Source of the DNA: JBBKWX01 sp037969175
GTDB lineage: Bacteria; Bacteroidota; Bacteroidia; AKYH767-A; JBBKVM01
Reading direction: 5' to 3'
DNA length: 14,869 bases
Assembly (NCBI GenBank): GCA_037969175.1
Contig: JBBKWX010000194.1
Span: 1-14,869 of the forward strand
The notes below the pieces were generated by a model. That model was not told the origin of the DNA. It was given only the letters and a program-made list of their open reading frames with translations, and made no database searches. Position numbers and translations under genes: made by a program. How positions within the stretch are numbered: the stretch's first letter is position 1; every line of letters starts with the position of its first letter. Below, in pieces: positions 14,042 to 14,869 of the stretch.

Positions 14042-14869
14042 ATGGCAAACAACGAAGACTTATTCAAGAACCTCATCTCTCACTGTAAAGAGTACGGATT
14101 CATATTCCAATCATCCGAGATCTACGACGGACTAAGTGCCGTGTACGACTACGGCCAGCTAGGAGCTGAGCTCAAGAAGAATCTCCGCGACTACTGGTGG
14201 AAAGCCATGGTGCAGATGAATGAGAATATCGTGGGTATCGATGCTGCCATCTTTATGCATCCCACCACCTGGAAAGCAAGCGGCCATGTCGATGCCTTCA
14301 ACGATCCTTTGATCGATAATAAAGACTCCAAGAAACGCTACCGTGCCGATGTACTGGTGGAGGATCATGTAGCCAAGATAGAAGCCAAGATCAATAAAGA
14401 AGTAGAGAAAGCTGCTGCCCGTTTTGGGGAGACTTTCGATGCCGCCATGTATCGCAGCACCAATCCAAGAGTGCTCGAAAACCAGAATAAGATAGATGCT
14501 ATTTTGACCCGTTTCAAAACAGCTTTGGAAGATAATAACCTCGAGGAGGTAAGACAGATCATCGTGGATCTGGAAATCGTTTGTCCGGTTTCCGGTTCCC
14601 GCAACTGGACAGAAGTACGCCAGTTCAATCTCATGTTCAGCACCCAAATGGGTTCGGTGAGCGAAGATGCAAACACCATTTATCTGAGACCCGAGACCGC
14701 TCAGGGAATCTTTGTAAACTACCTCAATGTGCAGAAGACCGGCAGGATGAAGATTCCGTTTGGGATAGCACAAACCGGGAAGGCCTTTAGAAACGAGATC
14801 GTGGCGAGGCAATTTATTTTCAGGATGCGCGAATTTGAGCAGATGGAGATGCAGTTTTTTGTACAGCCC
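14042..14869 (+). CDS. glyS: Glycyl-tRNA synthetase, alpha2 type (5' part)
   Basis: Class II aminoacyl-tRNA synthetase that charges tRNA-Gly with glycine in the cytoplasm. The open frame starts at ATG 14042 and runs uninterrupted for 276 codons to the window edge, so the C-terminal part (rest of the catalytic core and the anticodon-binding domain) is missing. The N-terminus MANNEDLFKNLISHCKEYG followed by SSEIYDGLSAVYDYGQLG is characteristic of the single-chain dimeric GlyRS rather than the alpha/beta tetramer type. Further markers are NWTEVRQFNLMF, RPETAQGIF, PFGIAQTGKAF and the class II motif 2 segment FRNEIVARQFIFRMREFEQ at about residues 249-267. Codons lean to C- and G-ending forms compared with the AT-rich neighbours, as expected of a highly expressed gene. 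A long antisense frame inside it is a shadow. Confidence 0.96.
   Translation, partial: MANNEDLFKNLISHCKEYGFIFQSSEIYDGLSAVYDYGQLGAELKKNLRDYWWKAMVQMNENIVGIDAAIFMHPTTWKASGHVDAFNDPLIDNKDSKKRYRADVLVEDHVAKIEAKINKEVEKAAARFGETFDAAMYRSTNPRVLENQNKIDAILTRFKTALEDNNLEEVRQIIVDLEIVCPVSGSRNWTEVRQFNLMFSTQMGSVSEDANTIYLRPETAQGIFVNYLNVQKTGRMKIPFGIAQTGKAFRNEIVARQFIFRMREFEQMEMQFFVQP

Noticed and set aside
14159..14812. A 217-codon minus-strand frame
   Set aside because: It is fully antisense to the glycyl-tRNA synthetase gene, whose plus-strand frame carries unmistakable class II synthetase motifs.

Overview
The window looks like a chromosomal segment of a Bacteroidota bacterium, probably a free-living or environmental member of the Chitinophagia/Sphingobacteriia side; I cannot place it further from sequence alone. 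The evidence is a giant secreted protein with a C-terminal gliding-motility (type IX secretion, type B) sorting domain, genes without Shine-Dalgarno sequences, promoter-like TAnnTTTG boxes, a GIN-domain (DUF2807) protein, and intergenic CACAGAG- and CGCAAAG-rich repeats.

Layout. Bases 1-414 hold no confident gene but carry one copy of an 84-bp dispersed repeat. At 415-1254 (+) is a YpfJ-type membrane-anchored zinc metallopeptidase. It converges on a secreted GIN-domain protein (1285-1983, -) across a bidirectional terminator. Between the GIN gene and the next operon is a 342-bp MITE-like element (2098-2439) with perfect 17-bp terminal inverted repeats; it contains the second copy of the 84-bp repeat in opposite orientation. 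A minus-strand operon follows, in transcription order: secreted PQQ-type sugar dehydrogenase (5597-4410), CPA1-type Na+/H+ antiporter (4379-3132) and a TIGR04283-like family 2 glycosyltransferase (3135-2458); the last two overlap by ATGA. Divergent from it is an enolase-superfamily dipeptide epimerase (5746-6765, +).

The stretch 6766-8232 has no gene but is highly structured. A tandem array of 113-bp units (six plus a partial seventh) begins one base after the epimerase stop codon. Each unit can fold, and one stem shows a compensatory base change. Next come a bidirectional terminator-like hairpin and then three tandem terminator-like hairpins, two of them near-identical copies, downstream of the giant gene.

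The minus strand 8233-13662 encodes a 1,809-residue surface protein: signal peptide, a large N-terminal domain, about 15 Ig/PKD-like repeats, one canonical PKD domain and the T9SS type B sorting domain. Upstream are a leader hairpin and an 85-bp imperfect palindrome. Then comes the 5' part of the glycyl-tRNA synthetase gene (14042 to the window end, +), with a promoter box so close to its ATG that its mRNA is probably leaderless.

No CRISPR array, phage module, tRNA or recognisable defence system was found. The most unusual items are the 113-bp structured array, the serial terminators and the MITE-like element with its partner repeat copy.
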